From Polaribacter sp. SA4-10 (GTDB lineage Bacteria > Bacteroidota > Bacteroidia > Flavobacteriales > Flavobacteriaceae), in contig NZ_CP019331.1 of the NCBI RefSeq assembly GCF_002163835.1, positions 682,001 to 746,000 on the forward strand: a stretch of 64,000 nucleotides of DNA. Reading direction: 5' to 3'. The notes beneath the pieces were generated by a model, which worked only from the letters and a program-made list of their open reading frames with translations, did not search any database and was not told where the DNA came from. Position 1 is the stretch's first letter; each line of letters starts with the position of its first letter. This document shows positions 44,677 through 52,461 of the stretch, piece after piece. Made by a program: the position numbers and the translations under genes.

Positions 44677-44785
44677 GAAAAGAACAATCAGAATTCAGTA
44701 ATTAGTATTCAGTTGCAGTTGCAGTTAAAAAAAAAATTAAAAAAGAGCTTCGGAAATCAACAAAACCGGAGAGAAACAATTAAAA
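44677..44785. other. Short spacer within the ABC exporter operon
   Basis: This 109-base spacer interrupts otherwise tight packing. It contains a TTGCAGTTGCAGTT short tandem and a GCTTCGG / CCGGAG imperfect inverted repeat before the permease gene. It could hold an attenuator, an mRNA processing site or just decay. Confidence 0.3.
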
Positions 44786-45892
44786 ATGAAAAGATTTAAA
44801 GGTTTTATAATAAAAGAGTTTTATCATATCTTTAGAGATAGACGCTCATTATTTATTTTATTTGGAATGCCAATTGCTCAGATTTTATTATTTGGTTTTG
44901 CTATTACAAATGAAATTAACAATGTTGATATCGCTATTTTAGATCATTCTAAAGATGCAACTACACAAGAAATTATCAATAAAATTGCTGCTTCAAAATA
45001 CTTTAGTGTCAATCAATTTATTGAGCGTGAAGCGGATATTGAAGCTGCTTTTAAAAAAGGAAAAATAAAAGCTGTTTTAAATTTCGAAAAAGATTTTAGT
45101 AAAAACCTAATAAAAGAGGGTAACGCTACAATACAAGTGTTAACAGACGCTACAGACCCAAATACAGCCAATACTATTAGTAATTTTACAAATGCTATTC
45201 TACATAAATATCAGCAAGAAATAAATAAAAACAACCCTATTCCTTATCAGATACTCGCACAAACACATATGATTTATAATCCTGAATTAAAAAGTGTTTT
45301 TATGTTTGTACCTGGTGTAATGACCATTATTTTAATGCTGGTTTCTGCAATGATGACTTCAATTTCTATCACTAAAGAAAAAGAATTAGGAACTATGGAA
45401 ATTCTATTGGTATCCCCTTTAACACCTTTTCAAGTAATTATTGGTAAAGTGGTTCCTTATATTTTTTTATCAATAATTAATGCAGCCGTTATTATTTTAT
45501 TGGGCATCTTTATTTTTAAAATGCCCGTTCAAGGAAGCCTGTTTTTATTAGGTGTAGAAAGTGTTTTATTTATTATCACTTCTTTATCATTGGGTATTTT
45601 AATTTCAACAATTTCAAACACGCAACAAACAGCAATGATGATTTCTTTAATGGGGTTAATGCTGCCTACAATTTTATTATCTGGCTTTGTTTTTCCTATT
45701 TCTAGCATGCCTGTACCCTTACAAATAATAAGTAATATAGTGCCTGCAAAATGGTTTATCATCATTTTAAAAGGCGTGATGCTAAAAGGTGTAGGAATTA
45801 CTTTTATTTGGAAAGAAACCTTCATTTTAATAGGAATGACCTTGTTTTTTATCGGTGTAAGTATTAAGAAATATAAAATTAGGTTGGAGTAA
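44786..45892 (+). CDS. ABC-2 type permease (YbhS-like)
   Basis: 368 residues. One N-terminal helix (SLFILFGMPIAQILLFGFAI) is followed by a periplasmic domain of about 150 residues. Five C-terminal helices contain VPGVMTIILMLVSAMMTSIS, the ITKEKELGTMEILLVSPLTP coupling segment and MMISLMGLMLPTILLSGFVF. This is the ABC-2/YbhS architecture for drug or hydrophobic compound export. It acts with the paired permease that follows after 83 bases. Confidence 0.92.
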   Translation: MKRFKGFIIKEFYHIFRDRRSLFILFGMPIAQILLFGFAITNEINNVDIAILDHSKDATTQEIINKIAASKYFSVNQFIEREADIEAAFKKGKIKAVLNFEKDFSKNLIKEGNATIQVLTDATDPNTANTISNFTNAILHKYQQEINKNNPIPYQILAQTHMIYNPELKSVFMFVPGVMTIILMLVSAMMTSISITKEKELGTMEILLVSPLTPFQVIIGKVVPYIFLSIINAAVIILLGIFIFKMPVQGSLFLLGVESVLFIITSLSLGILISTISNTQQTAMMISLMGLMLPTILLSGFVFPISSMPVPLQIISNIVPAKWFIIILKGVMLKGVGITFIWKETFILIGMTLFFIGVSIKKYKIRLE

Positions 45893-45975
45893 AATCGTAT
45901 TCCGTTTTAAGTCTCGGTAGGAAGTCAGAAAAAGTGAATAGAAAAAAGAAATTTAGAAAGCATTAAGAATTAACC

Positions 45976-47097
45976 ATGAAAACAATTGGATACATTATAC
46001 AAAAGGAATTCAAGCAGATTTTTAGAAATAAAAGCATGCTTCCTATCATTTTTATACTGCCTATAATTCAGCTTATTATATTATCTAATGCTGCTACTTT
46101 TGAAGTAAAGAACATTAAGTTTTCTTATATTGACAATGACCATACCTCAACTTCTAGAGCATTAATAGAAAAGTTTGATGCTTCGTCTTATTTTAATATA
46201 ATTACCCATTTCTCATCAACAGAAATAGCAGATGATGCTATGTTAAAAGGTGATGTAGATGTAATTTTAGAGATTCCACGTTATTTTGAACGAGATTTGG
46301 TAAAAGAAAAACGAACAACTATTGGTGTAAAAATTAATGCAATTGATGGTGCAGCCGCAGGTGTAGAAAATGTATACATTAATCAAATTCTACAGCATTT
46401 TAATAAAAAAGTGAGCGCAAATTTAATGCAACCTTCAGACATGATTTTGAAGCCTACAAGTATTTCAACCATTCCGTCTTTTTGGTATAATAAAACCCTG
46501 AATTATAAAACCTTTATGGTACCAGGAATACTCGTTTTATTGGTAACAATGATTACGTTGTTTTTATCTGGAATGAACATTGTACGTGAGAAAGAAATAG
46601 GAACCTTAGAGCAAATTAATGTAACTCCTATTAAAAAACATCAATTTATAATTGGAAAATTATTTCCTTTTTGGGGAATAGGAATCGCTTTATTAACTAT
46701 TGGTTTAATTCTTGCAAAACTTATTTTTAATGTACCAATGTTAGGGAGTTTGCCTTTAATGTACCTCTATACTTCTATCTATATTTTAGTAATATTAGGT
46801 ATTGGTTTGTTTATTTCAAACTTTACAGAAACACAACAACAAGCCATGTTTATTTCTTGGTTTTTTACGGTTATTTTTATTCTGATGAGTGGCTTGTTTA
46901 CCCCAATTGAAAGTATGCCAAAATGGGCGCAAGTAATTACAGAATTTAATCCAATACGTTATTTTATAGAAGTAATGAGAATGGTAATGCTTAAAGGAGC
47001 TGGTTTTTATGACGTGCTACCTCAAGGATTAAAAACGCTTTTATATGCAATTGTTATGAATGGTTTGGCTGTATGGAGTTATAAAAAAACAACTTAA
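45976..47097 (+). CDS. ABC-2 type permease (YbhR-like)
   Basis: 373 residues with the same layout as its upstream paralogue. The N-terminal helix is MLPIIFILPIIQLIILSNAA, the coupling segment VREKEIGTLEQINVTPIKKH, and the C-terminal block TQQQAMFISWFFTVIFILMS with GLFTPIESMPKWAQVI. It forms a heterodimeric channel with YbhS. The last 85 codons and the following terminator have a decayed second copy 3.7 kb downstream (50540-50841). Confidence 0.92.
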   Translation: MKTIGYIIQKEFKQIFRNKSMLPIIFILPIIQLIILSNAATFEVKNIKFSYIDNDHTSTSRALIEKFDASSYFNIITHFSSTEIADDAMLKGDVDVILEIPRYFERDLVKEKRTTIGVKINAIDGAAAGVENVYINQILQHFNKKVSANLMQPSDMILKPTSISTIPSFWYNKTLNYKTFMVPGILVLLVTMITLFLSGMNIVREKEIGTLEQINVTPIKKHQFIIGKLFPFWGIGIALLTIGLILAKLIFNVPMLGSLPLMYLYTSIYILVILGIGLFISNFTETQQQAMFISWFFTVIFILMSGLFTPIESMPKWAQVITEFNPIRYFIEVMRMVMLKGAGFYDVLPQGLKTLLYAIVMNGLAVWSYKKTT

Positions 47098-47175
47098 TTT
47101 TCTACCTAAAAAGACCCTAATTATCTAATTCAGACTTCCTGTAATAAGTTGATACAACACCAACTAAGGTATAAA

Positions 47176-47209
47176 AAAAAGCCCAATCTTTAATTAGATT
47201 CGGCTTTTA
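47176..47209 (+). terminator. Terminator of the ABC exporter operon
   Basis: AAAAGCCCAATCT / AGATTCGGCTTTT forms a stem with one C-C mismatch, followed by TTTT. A diverged copy is at 50812-50841 behind the permease fragment. Confidence 0.75.
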
Positions 47210-47412
47210 ACACTCGAGTTGGGGAGGGATTGTATTTATAGTATGCAAAACATATGTACATACTATTTCTTAAATTAATTTAATGCTTCTATAGCTTCCT
47301 AACACTTCGTAAAACTCTTCATAATAGCGGTTTTTTAGCTTTACATTATAAAGGTAGAAATAACTAAAATAAACAAATATGATATAAATCATTAAAAACT
47401 ATATATTCAGAC

Positions 47413-47452
47413 TACAAAAAAAAAGGACCAAGTACCATAACCTGGCCTTTAA
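47413..47452 (-). terminator. Terminator of the GH3 gene
   Basis: On the minus strand AAAGGCCAGG ... CCTTGGTCCTTT forms an imperfect hairpin followed by a run of nine T. It lies about 55 bases after the glucosidase stop. The rest of 47210-47507 shows no gene. Confidence 0.6.
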
Positions 47453-47507
47453 ATAATAGATAGTACTATTAATTATATAGAATAAAAGAATGCAAAATGC
47501 TAGTGTT

Positions 47508-49856
47508 TTATTTATTAATAAATGTATTTATTGGTACAACTGGAGCTAATAAAGCTTCTGTCTTTTCTATAACTTTAGCGTCTAACTCAATTGTTTTTGA
47601 TAACTTAACAGTACTTACATTACTTGCCATTATCAATTGGTAAGTACCTTTATCTAGTTTCCAAGCATGAGAAGCGGTATCATAATACCCCAAATTAGCA
47701 ACAGTTGTTTTAATAATTATTGTTTGTGCTTCACCAGGTTCTAAAACCTTCGTTTTTGCAAAACCTTTTAACTCTTTTAAAGGCTTATTTGTAGCGCTTT
47801 TAGGACTTGCAACATACAATTGCACTACTTCTTTACCTTTAACTTTACCAGTGTTTGTAACAGTACATTCTAGTGTTATATCATCTCCATTTTGAATAAC
47901 ATTTAAGTTAGAATAGTCAAAAGTTGTATAGGATAACCCAAATCCAAAAGGATACGATGTTTCTATATTAAAAGTATCAAAATAACGATACCCAACATAG
48001 ATTCCTTCTTCATATACCTCTTCTGATGGCATACCTGCTAAAGGATTATTAGATTTAGGTGCATTAGGATCTAACACTTGACCAGGGAAATTTTTACTTG
48101 AAGGTACATCTTCTAATGTTTTTGGAAATGTAACAGTCAGTTTACCAGATGGCGTTACTTTACCAGAAATAATATCTGCAATTGCGTTACCTTGTTCTTG
48201 CCCTGCTTGCCATGAAAGTAAAATAGCGTCTGGCAAATGCTTCCAGTTCTCAGTTTGGATAACACCACCAATATTTAAAACAACAACAAACTTTTTATTT
48301 TTTGCCTTAAAAACGGTACTGATGATTTCTAGTAACGTTACTTCTTTTGCTGTTAAATTATAATCAGCTTCTACTACTCTATCTTTAAACTCACCAGATG
48401 TTCTGCCTAAAGTAAAAATAGCAATATCATTTTTATTTGCAATGTCTTCTATTTCTTCTTTAGTCCATATTTTTTCTGGCACTAATACATCTGATTCAAA
48501 AAAGAATTTTTTAGGCGGAATTTTTGCTTTCTCTGTTTTAATATAGTGTTCATATTTTGTAGATAGGTTTTTGTCAGTTTTAAAACCTGCATTTTCTAAT
48601 CCTTCTAAAACAGAAACCATATAAGCTTTATTTACATCTCCACTTCCTGTTCCTCCAGCTATAGACTCATAAGAAGTAATACCCATTAAAGCAATTTTTA
48701 CCTTATTATTTATAGGCAAAGCATTGTTGTTTTTTACCAAGATCATCCCTTCTGAAGCTGCATTTCTAGCTAACGTTTTATGTGCTTCTAAATTTGGTTT
48801 GCTAGAGGGTTTATAGCTTTTAAATGACGGTGTTTTAAAATACTGAATTAAAATACTTTTAATATTTCTATCCAAGATGTTCTCGTCTAACCTTCCATTT
48901 TTAACAGCTTCTAGTATCGCGTTAGATTGAGCATTTGTACCTGGCATTAATAAATCATTACCTGCTTTCATTTGGGCTACTGCATCTTTACCACCAAACC
49001 AATCTGTCATTACAAAGCCATTAAATCCCCATTCATTTCTTAAAATATTAGTTAATAACGCTTCACTTTCTGATGCATAAACGCCATTAATTTTATTGTA
49101 AGAAGACATCACAGACCAAGGTTGACTTTCTTTTATTGCAATTTCGAAACCTTTTAAATAAATTTCTCTCAAAGCACGCTCACTTACAACTGTATTTAAT
49201 TCTGTACGGTTCGTTTCTGAGTTGTTTGCTACAAAGTGTTTAATCGTTGCACCAATACCTTCTTCTTGAACTCCATTAACAAATGCTGCTGTAATTTTAC
49301 CTCCAAGAACTGGATCTTCAGAATAATACTCAAAGTTTCTTCCCCCTAATGGATTACGCTGAATATTTAAAGCTGGGGCTAATAAAAAATCGACTCCATA
49401 CTCTTTTCCTTCCTTCCCAAAAGCATGTCCAATACTCTTTACCAGTGCTACATTCCAACTAGAAGCAAGGTTTGTTCCAATAGGAAATGCAGTAGCATAA
49501 AAGGTATTATCTGGTTGTTTTTCTCTTAAAGGGCTAATTCTTATTCCTGCAGGTCCGTCTGCAAAAACAACGGCTGGAAACTGGTTTCTCTTATTAATAT
49601 AACTTGTACCTGCGGCACCTGGTATTTTATTATTATTTAAACCAACAGTAGCTGTTGGAGCTTCATTTTTTTCTTCTCTACCTCCAAAGTTCATTCCTGT
49701 ACCACGTACTAAATACACTTTTTCTTCTAAAGATAAACCGTCTATTATTTGATCTATTTTTTCTTCTGATACCTGCGCACTTAGTGATAGTGTAAATGCT
49801 AAAAAAAATAGTTGAATGATACTTATTTTCATATTGAGATTATTTAGTTTCCTCAA
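47508..49856 (-). CDS. Glycoside hydrolase family 3 (beta-glucosidase-like), exported
   Basis: 782 residues. The second Met (MKISIIQLFFLAFTLSLSAQ) opens a clean signal peptide, so the enzyme is exported. The GH3 N-terminal barrel has VVFADGPAGIR, ATAFPIG, KHFVANNSETNRT and the nucleophile region GFVMTDWFGG with Asp285. The second domain contains GGTGSGDVNKAYMVS. A fibronectin III-like domain ends the chain (from about 665). The substrate is probably a beta-glucoside or related oligosaccharide. No SusC/SusD pair is nearby, so this is not a polysaccharide utilisation locus. It lies inside a segment flanked by duplicated permease ends. Confidence 0.93.
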   Translation of the reverse strand: MRKLNNLNMKISIIQLFFLAFTLSLSAQVSEEKIDQIIDGLSLEEKVYLVRGTGMNFGGREEKNEAPTATVGLNNNKIPGAAGTSYINKRNQFPAVVFADGPAGIRISPLREKQPDNTFYATAFPIGTNLASSWNVALVKSIGHAFGKEGKEYGVDFLLAPALNIQRNPLGGRNFEYYSEDPVLGGKITAAFVNGVQEEGIGATIKHFVANNSETNRTELNTVVSERALREIYLKGFEIAIKESQPWSVMSSYNKINGVYASESEALLTNILRNEWGFNGFVMTDWFGGKDAVAQMKAGNDLLMPGTNAQSNAILEAVKNGRLDENILDRNIKSILIQYFKTPSFKSYKPSSKPNLEAHKTLARNAASEGMILVKNNNALPINNKVKIALMGITSYESIAGGTGSGDVNKAYMVSVLEGLENAGFKTDKNLSTKYEHYIKTEKAKIPPKKFFFESDVLVPEKIWTKEEIEDIANKNDIAIFTLGRTSGEFKDRVVEADYNLTAKEVTLLEIISTVFKAKNKKFVVVLNIGGVIQTENWKHLPDAILLSWQAGQEQGNAIADIISGKVTPSGKLTVTFPKTLEDVPSSKNFPGQVLDPNAPKSNNPLAGMPSEEVYEEGIYVGYRYFDTFNIETSYPFGFGLSYTTFDYSNLNVIQNGDDITLECTVTNTGKVKGKEVVQLYVASPKSATNKPLKELKGFAKTKVLEPGEAQTIIIKTTVANLGYYDTASHAWKLDKGTYQLIMASNVSTVKLSKTIELDAKVIEKTEALLAPVVPINTFINK

Positions 49857-49893
49857 AAATAAATATCAATCTAGAGATGACAATTGACATATG

Positions 49894-50490
49894 TCAAAAG
49901 AAGAGGTTTTTTGTTCTAATTCTACTTAAAGTTTCTTTTGTGATTCCTAAAAAGGTAGCAATAAATTGTAAGGGTACTTTTTTAAGTATTGATGGTTTCT
50001 GTTCTAATAAAGATTTGTACCGTTCCTTTGCTGTTTCAAATTGCATGGATTCCATTCGTTTTTGAGAGCCCATTAACGATTTAGAGAATAATTCGATATA
50101 AAGATTCGTGATTTCTATATTGCTGTTTCTTAACTTTTCGAAACCCGCTTTAGAGTGCATAATAATTTCTGAATCTTCAATAACTTCTATAATTAACTTA
50201 CTGGGTGTTTCATTAAAATAACTAGAAATTGAAAAAAAGAAATGTTTTTCACTTGCAAACCACTCTGTAATATCTACGCCGTTTTTATAATAAAAAATAC
50301 GAATAAAGCCTTTATTTACAAAATAGATGTGCTTACACGTTTCTCCGTAATTTAAAATAAATTCCCCTTTTTTAAACTGTTGTGATTTAATATTTTCTGT
50401 AAGTAAAACTCTTGTTTCTTCACTTAAAGGGCTTATTTCATTTAATCTATTAAGATAGTCATCAAACATATTACTAGTATAATAATACAA
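49894..50490 (-). CDS. Crp/Fnr family transcriptional regulator
   Basis: 198 residues. The cyclic-nucleotide-binding-like beta roll covers about 20-115, with FKKGEFILNYGETCKHIYFV and NKGFIRIFYYKNGVDITEWF. The C-terminal helix-turn-helix is short: VPLQFIATFLGITKETLSRI. It lacks the conserved RxS of cAMP-binding members, as is common in Bacteroidota Crp-like regulators, so its ligand is unknown. It is codirectional with the GH3 gene 38 bases upstream of it. It may regulate that gene. Confidence 0.88.
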   Translation of the reverse strand: MYYYTSNMFDDYLNRLNEISPLSEETRVLLTENIKSQQFKKGEFILNYGETCKHIYFVNKGFIRIFYYKNGVDITEWFASEKHFFFSISSYFNETPSKLIIEVIEDSEIIMHSKAGFEKLRNSNIEITNLYIELFSKSLMGSQKRMESMQFETAKERYKSLLEQKPSILKKVPLQFIATFLGITKETLSRIRTKNLFF

Positions 50491-50539
50491 ATATACGTGA
50501 TATAAAGAAGTCTAACTTGCAAAAAATTACAACGCTACT

Positions 50540-50826
50540 TCTAACGTTACAGCAACACAACAACAAGCGATTTTTATTTCTTGGTTTTTTACGGTTCTTT
50601 TTATGCTGATGCGTAGCGTATTCACGCCAATTGAAAGTAGGCCAAAATGGACGCAAATAATTACAGTGTTTAATCCAATACGTAATTTTATAGAAGTAAT
50701 GAGAATGGTACTGCTCCATAGAGCTGATTTTAAGAACAGGCCACCTCAACAATTAAAAACGCTTTTAGATGCCATTGTTATAAGTTCATACAAAACCAAC
50801 GTAGGTATGAAAAAAGCCCAACCATA
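50540..50826 (+). pseudogene. Decayed 3' fragment of the ABC permease gene
   Basis: The plus strand from TCTAACGTTACAGCAACACA reads SNVTATQQQAIFISWFFTVL, then FMLMRSVFTPIESRPKWTQI and ITVFNPIRNFIEVMRMV. It matches the last part of the YbhR-like permease (46.8-47.1 kb) at most positions with many substitutions. The matching segment includes the terminator. It lacks any start and the N-terminal 285 residues, so it cannot make a transporter. Same orientation as the parent. Confidence 0.85.
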
Positions 50827-50841
50827 AAAGATTGGACTTTT
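50812..50841 (+). terminator. Decayed copy of the ABC operon terminator
   Basis: AAAAAGCCCAACC ... GATTGGACTTTT is a weakened version of the hairpin at 47176-47209, carried with the permease fragment. Confidence 0.5.
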
Positions 50842-50964
50842 AACGCAATAAATTTAGGGGAACCTAAATTGAAACCATACAATTTAGGAAAGATATTGCA
50901 AATAAGATATTCTTATAATGAATACCTATCTCATAACTAATTATTTAGAGATAAAATAGGTAAA

Positions 50965-51309
50965 TTAAGCAAGCACTTTAAATTGTTTTAATGCCTCCAT
51001 CGCTTCACAACCATAAACAACAGCCGGTCCACCACCCATTAAAATAGCAACACCAATGGTTTCCATTATTTCATCATCTGTTGCTCCAGCTCTTAACGCA
51101 TCATGTACATGAAAAGCAACACAACCGTCACAACGCACCGTTATTGCAATTCCTAACGCTATTAGCTCTTTTGTTTTTGTTGTTAACACCCCTTCTGTAA
51201 CAGCTGTTTCATGCAGCTTACCAAAAGCAGTCATCGTTGCTGGTATTTTTAACCCCATCGCTTCCATTCCCAAAGAAATTTCTTCATAGTGTTTCATAAA
51301 ATCTTTCAT
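50965..51309 (-). CDS. Carboxymuconolactone decarboxylase / AhpD-like protein
   Basis: 114 residues, all-helical. The AhpD-type motif is present: ITVRCDGCVAFHVHDALRAG with Cys60, Cys63 and His67. This fits an alkylhydroperoxidase-type thiol redox site rather than a true decarboxylase. GATDDEIMETIGVAILMGGG completes the fold. Such small CMD proteins protect against peroxides or act as disulfide reductases. It stands alone with about 100 bases on each side. Confidence 0.9.
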   Translation of the reverse strand: MKDFMKHYEEISLGMEAMGLKIPATMTAFGKLHETAVTEGVLTTKTKELIALGIAITVRCDGCVAFHVHDALRAGATDDEIMETIGVAILMGGGPAVVYGCEAMEALKQFKVLA

Positions 51310-51414
51310 AACCTTTTTTTTATTTTATAAATGATACCCTTATTTTAAAAGTAAACACATCGTAAAACAACTATCGTATTTAAAGAAACATAATGACTTT
51401 AAATACCTATTGTT

Positions 51415-51780
51415 TTAAGCGGGTTGTTCTTCCTTAGATTTGTTTTTAGTCAATTTTTCAATTAAGCCAGGTACTTTATCAAATACAGCAGCAAGACCAC
51501 TTGTTTTTCCTGCGGCTAAAAAAGAAATTTCATCAGCTCTACTTACTAAAAAACCAATAGGCTCAATACCAATTCCAGCTCCTGCGCCCATTCCTTGTCC
51601 TTTTGCTTTTGTATCTGTGCCTTCTCCGCCTCCAGATCCAAATCCCATACCTACTTTAATCACAGGTACACATTTAAACTCTCCTAATTCAAACTGAGAA
51701 CCAACAATAGTTTCCGTTTTTGCTTCAGATTTAATAAAATCTGTAATCTTTCCTAATAATTCTTCAAAATGTAATTCCAT
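51415..51780 (-). CDS. GerW/YtfJ family protein
   Basis: 121 residues. An N-terminal helix (LLGKITDFIKSEAKTETIVG) is followed by a Gly-rich core GMGFGSGGGEGTDTKAKGQG and then AGAGIGIEPIGFLV. The C-terminus is Lys/Glu-rich. In Bacillus the homologue YtfJ is linked to sporulation and lies next to the DUF2953 gene ytfI. This organism is not expected to sporulate, yet the same pair is adjacent here, so the family has a more general role, still unknown. The DUF2953 gene ends 13 bases upstream. Confidence 0.85.
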   Translation of the reverse strand: MELHFEELLGKITDFIKSEAKTETIVGSQFELGEFKCVPVIKVGMGFGSGGGEGTDTKAKGQGMGAGAGIGIEPIGFLVSRADEISFLAAGKTSGLAAVFDKVPGLIEKLTKNKSKEEQPA

Positions 51781-51792
51781 AATTTTTTGTTT

Positions 51793-52110
51793 TTAACTGT
51801 TAATAAATGATTTAATTATATAGATAGGTCTATTTTGTATTTGTAAGACCAATTTATTTCTGTTTTCAAAATTTACATTAAAACCTTGTTTGTAATAATT
51901 TAACAGTGCCATTACAGGAAATAACTTGGCATTTAAAATACAATTGCCAGTATCTACCTCTAATCTAAATTGTGTTACTTTAAATGATTTTAATAATTTA
52001 AATAAGGTTTTAGGCCTTATAGGGGATTTCCGTTTTTTAGCCTGCTTTTGCTTTTTAGGGCTAATTGCTTTCGCTGTTTTTTCTTTAAGAGGAAAGAAAT
52101 TAAAAGTCAA
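51793..52110 (-). CDS. DUF2953-like protein, C-terminal part (after frameshift)
   Basis: 105 codons from a TTG. It continues the DUF2953 sequence that begins in the frame of the upstream 61-codon piece: NFFPLKEKTAKAISPKKQKQ, a Lys-rich linker, and KTLFKLLKSFKVTQFRLEVD with TGNCILNAKLFPVMALLNYY. The two pieces meet at a run of nine T. One more T, or a -1 slip on that run, would join them into a normal 166-residue protein. It precedes the GerW gene as ytfI precedes ytfJ in Bacillus. A stand-alone start at this TTG is unlikely. Confidence 0.6.
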   Translation of the reverse strand: MTFNFFPLKEKTAKAISPKKQKQAKKRKSPIRPKTLFKLLKSFKVTQFRLEVDTGNCILNAKLFPVMALLNYYKQGFNVNFENRNKLVLQIQNRPIYIIKSFINS

Positions 52111-52292
52111 AAAAAAACATTCAATTTAACTTGTAAGAGTTCTTCTTTATGGCTTTCCAAACTTAGTTTCAAAATTCCCTTTAATGAAAAGTAATACGTA
52201 TGTGTACTTGTATTGATGTACAATACAGCAGGCACAAATAATAAGTAAAGTACCAGCATCAAGAAAAGAATTAGAATAATAGCGAAAACCAT
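52107..52292 (-). CDS. DUF2953-like protein, N-terminal part (before frameshift)
   Basis: 61 codons. The N-terminal membrane helix is MVFAIILILFLMLVLYLLFV, followed by PAVLYINTSTHTYYFSLKGI and LKLSLESHKEELLQVKLNVF. The frame ends in TGA directly after the T9 run (52109-52117 on the plus strand as A). The following sequence in the -1 frame continues the same family. The short product alone would be only the membrane anchor and first strand. Confidence 0.6.
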   Translation of the reverse strand: MVFAIILILFLMLVLYLLFVPAVLYINTSTHTYYFSLKGILKLSLESHKEELLQVKLNVFF

Positions 52293-52461
52293 TGTTTTAT
52301 TTTCAGCTAAAGGAACCTAAAATTTAGCGTTAACGCAATGACGTATATCAGTTTACAAAAAAAAGTATACTCCTATTAAATTAGAATTAATAAATAAGTA
52401 CAATCATTTTAAAATTGCAGTTAGTTGATGTTTTGATTGCTTCGTCGGCTGCCCTCGCAAT

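Noticed and set aside
47508..50490. GH3 plus Crp as part of a polysaccharide utilisation locus
   Set aside because: No SusC/SusD-like pair, sulfatase or other glycosidase is nearby.
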